The translations under genes were made by a program, and so were the position numbers. Positions 63,356 to 64,000 of a stretch of 64,000 bases of DNA are shown here, one piece after another. Source of the DNA: JAVWIF01 sp036639635 (GTDB taxonomy: Bacteria > Bacillota_I > Bacilli_A > Erysipelotrichales > Erysipelotrichaceae); the NCBI GenBank assembly GCA_036639635.1, contig JAVWIF010000003.1, positions 1 through 64,000 on the forward strand, given 5' to 3'. Positions within the stretch are counted from its first letter, which is position 1. Each line of letters begins with the position of its first letter. Below the pieces are notes generated by a model. It searched no databases, had not been told where the DNA came from, and worked only from the letters and a program-made list of their open reading frames with translations.

Positions 63356-64000
63356 TTAACTTTCTGTTTTCATTTGATGTTTTTTCCAAACAGCACGATA
63401 AATTGGTTGGTTTTTATCCATGAATTTACGTTCATATTCACTTATCGTATCTTCGTCATGTAATTCTCGACGATAATCGACACTAAATTCGTGTAAGAAC
63501 CAATTCGCATTTTGAAATTCTAAAATAGAGTATTCAAATAATGAAACGTTATCTGTTTTCATTTGAATTTCACCATCATCACTTAAAATCCTTGCATAAC
63601 GTTCAATAAACTTTATATTAGACAATCGTTTCTTATGCGTTCTTTTTTTAGGCCAAGGATCAGAAAAGTTCAAGTGAATTACATCAATTTCTCCTTCTTC
63701 AAACCAATTTGCAATATCTTCTGCATCATCATTGATAAATAAAGCATTCGTAATTGGTTCTGTTAGCTTTTCATGCTTTTTTAAAGCTAGAGCTGCCACA
63801 TTGGCATTCTTCTCAATTCCAACCCAAACAAAATCACTATATTTTTGCGCCATATGTAACCAATAGTCACCTTTTCCTGAACCAATCTCAACATGTAAAA
63901 CATCTTTATGACAAGTTTGTTTCCAAGTACCACACATTGTTGTAGGATCTTGAATAACAATCTTTTGTTCTTTAATATAATCGATTGCCCATGGCAATTT
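63356..64000 (-). CDS. trmB: tRNA (guanine-46-N7)-methyltransferase, 5' end outside window
   Basis: At least 214 residues of TrmB. VEIGSGKGDYW is the SAM motif, FSDPWPKKRTHKKRL is the family signature and the EYERKF segment lies near the end. The minus-strand frame is open through the window edge with codons for KLPWAI; TrmB proteins normally have several residues before PWA, so the start is likely beyond 64000 and the gene is partial here. Methylates G46 of tRNAs. Confidence 0.92.
   Translation of the reverse strand, partial: KLPWAIDYIKEQKIVIQDPTTMCGTWKQTCHKDVLHVEIGSGKGDYWLHMAQKYSDFVWVGIEKNANVAALALKKHEKLTEPITNALFINDDAEDIANWFEEGEIDVIHLNFSDPWPKKRTHKKRLSNIKFIERYARILSDDGEIQMKTDNVSLFEYSILEFQNANWFLHEFSVDYRRELHDEDTISEYERKFMDKNQPIYRAVWKKHQMKTES

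Overview
The window is a chromosomal segment of a low-GC, spore-forming member of the Bacillota. The sporulation set (spo0A, spoIVB, spoIIM, spoIIIAH, both dipicolinate synthase subunits, a Cse60-like protein), three T-box leaders, a 6S RNA beside aspS and the electron-bifurcating transhydrogenase NfnAB all point to an anaerobic, fermentative, probably gut-type lineage (Clostridia or Erysipelotrichia). I cannot name the genus. Most genes lie on the minus strand; short plus-strand blocks carry purC, ttcA, the aromatic operon and a few singletons.

Layout. 240-2149 is a complete group IIC intron inserted just behind the terminator of murT-gatD (2177-4245, lipid II amidation). purC and purF (4507-6704) converge on back-to-back terminators. 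Next come a GGDEF/EAL protein, an Mrp/NBP35 ATPase, XerD, TrmN6, SpoIIM and DinB. 12660-25143 is the conserved Clostridium/Bacillus array spo0A, spoIVB, recN, tlyA, dxs, ispA, xseB, xseA, nusB, then a 5'-nucleotidase, an Asp23 protein and spoIIIAH. The rest of the spoIIIA operon is not next to it. In its place is an unusual RelA/SpoT-domain protein, coupled to ribF and truB.

27034-35355 is translation-centred: ttcA, an HD protein, 6S RNA, aspS-hisS under one T-box, a YebC regulator, and leuS under its own T-box. 36204-38433 encodes NfnAB. 38609-41997 is the shikimate entry region: aroD divergent from an aroE-aroK fusion and a type I-beta DAHP synthase. The latter two sit behind what looks like a leader-peptide attenuator with Tyr-Phe-Phe-Thr-Phe codons. 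42023-54586 mixes peptidases, DegV, a radical SAM protein, an amidotransferase, an MFS transporter, a cupin, pyrimidine-nucleoside phosphorylase, RsuA and a MurJ/YtgP-type flippase. 54664-57290 is a spore cluster (DUF1540, Cse60-like, dapA, dpaB, dpaA). 57363-64000 has tyrS with a T-box, ccpA, two YtxG/YtxH-position genes, murC, an acidic protein, a YtpP-like thioredoxin and trmB (cut by the window end), an order close to the Bacillus ccpA-murC-ytpP-trmB region.

The most notable items are the aromatic attenuator (39490-39707), the hisS-aspS T-box whose specifier region reads GACAC (overlapping Asp and His codons), the RelA-like fusion protein, the terminator-targeted intron and the Cys/His-rich tail of HisRS. 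No CRISPR array, tRNA, rRNA or prophage was seen.
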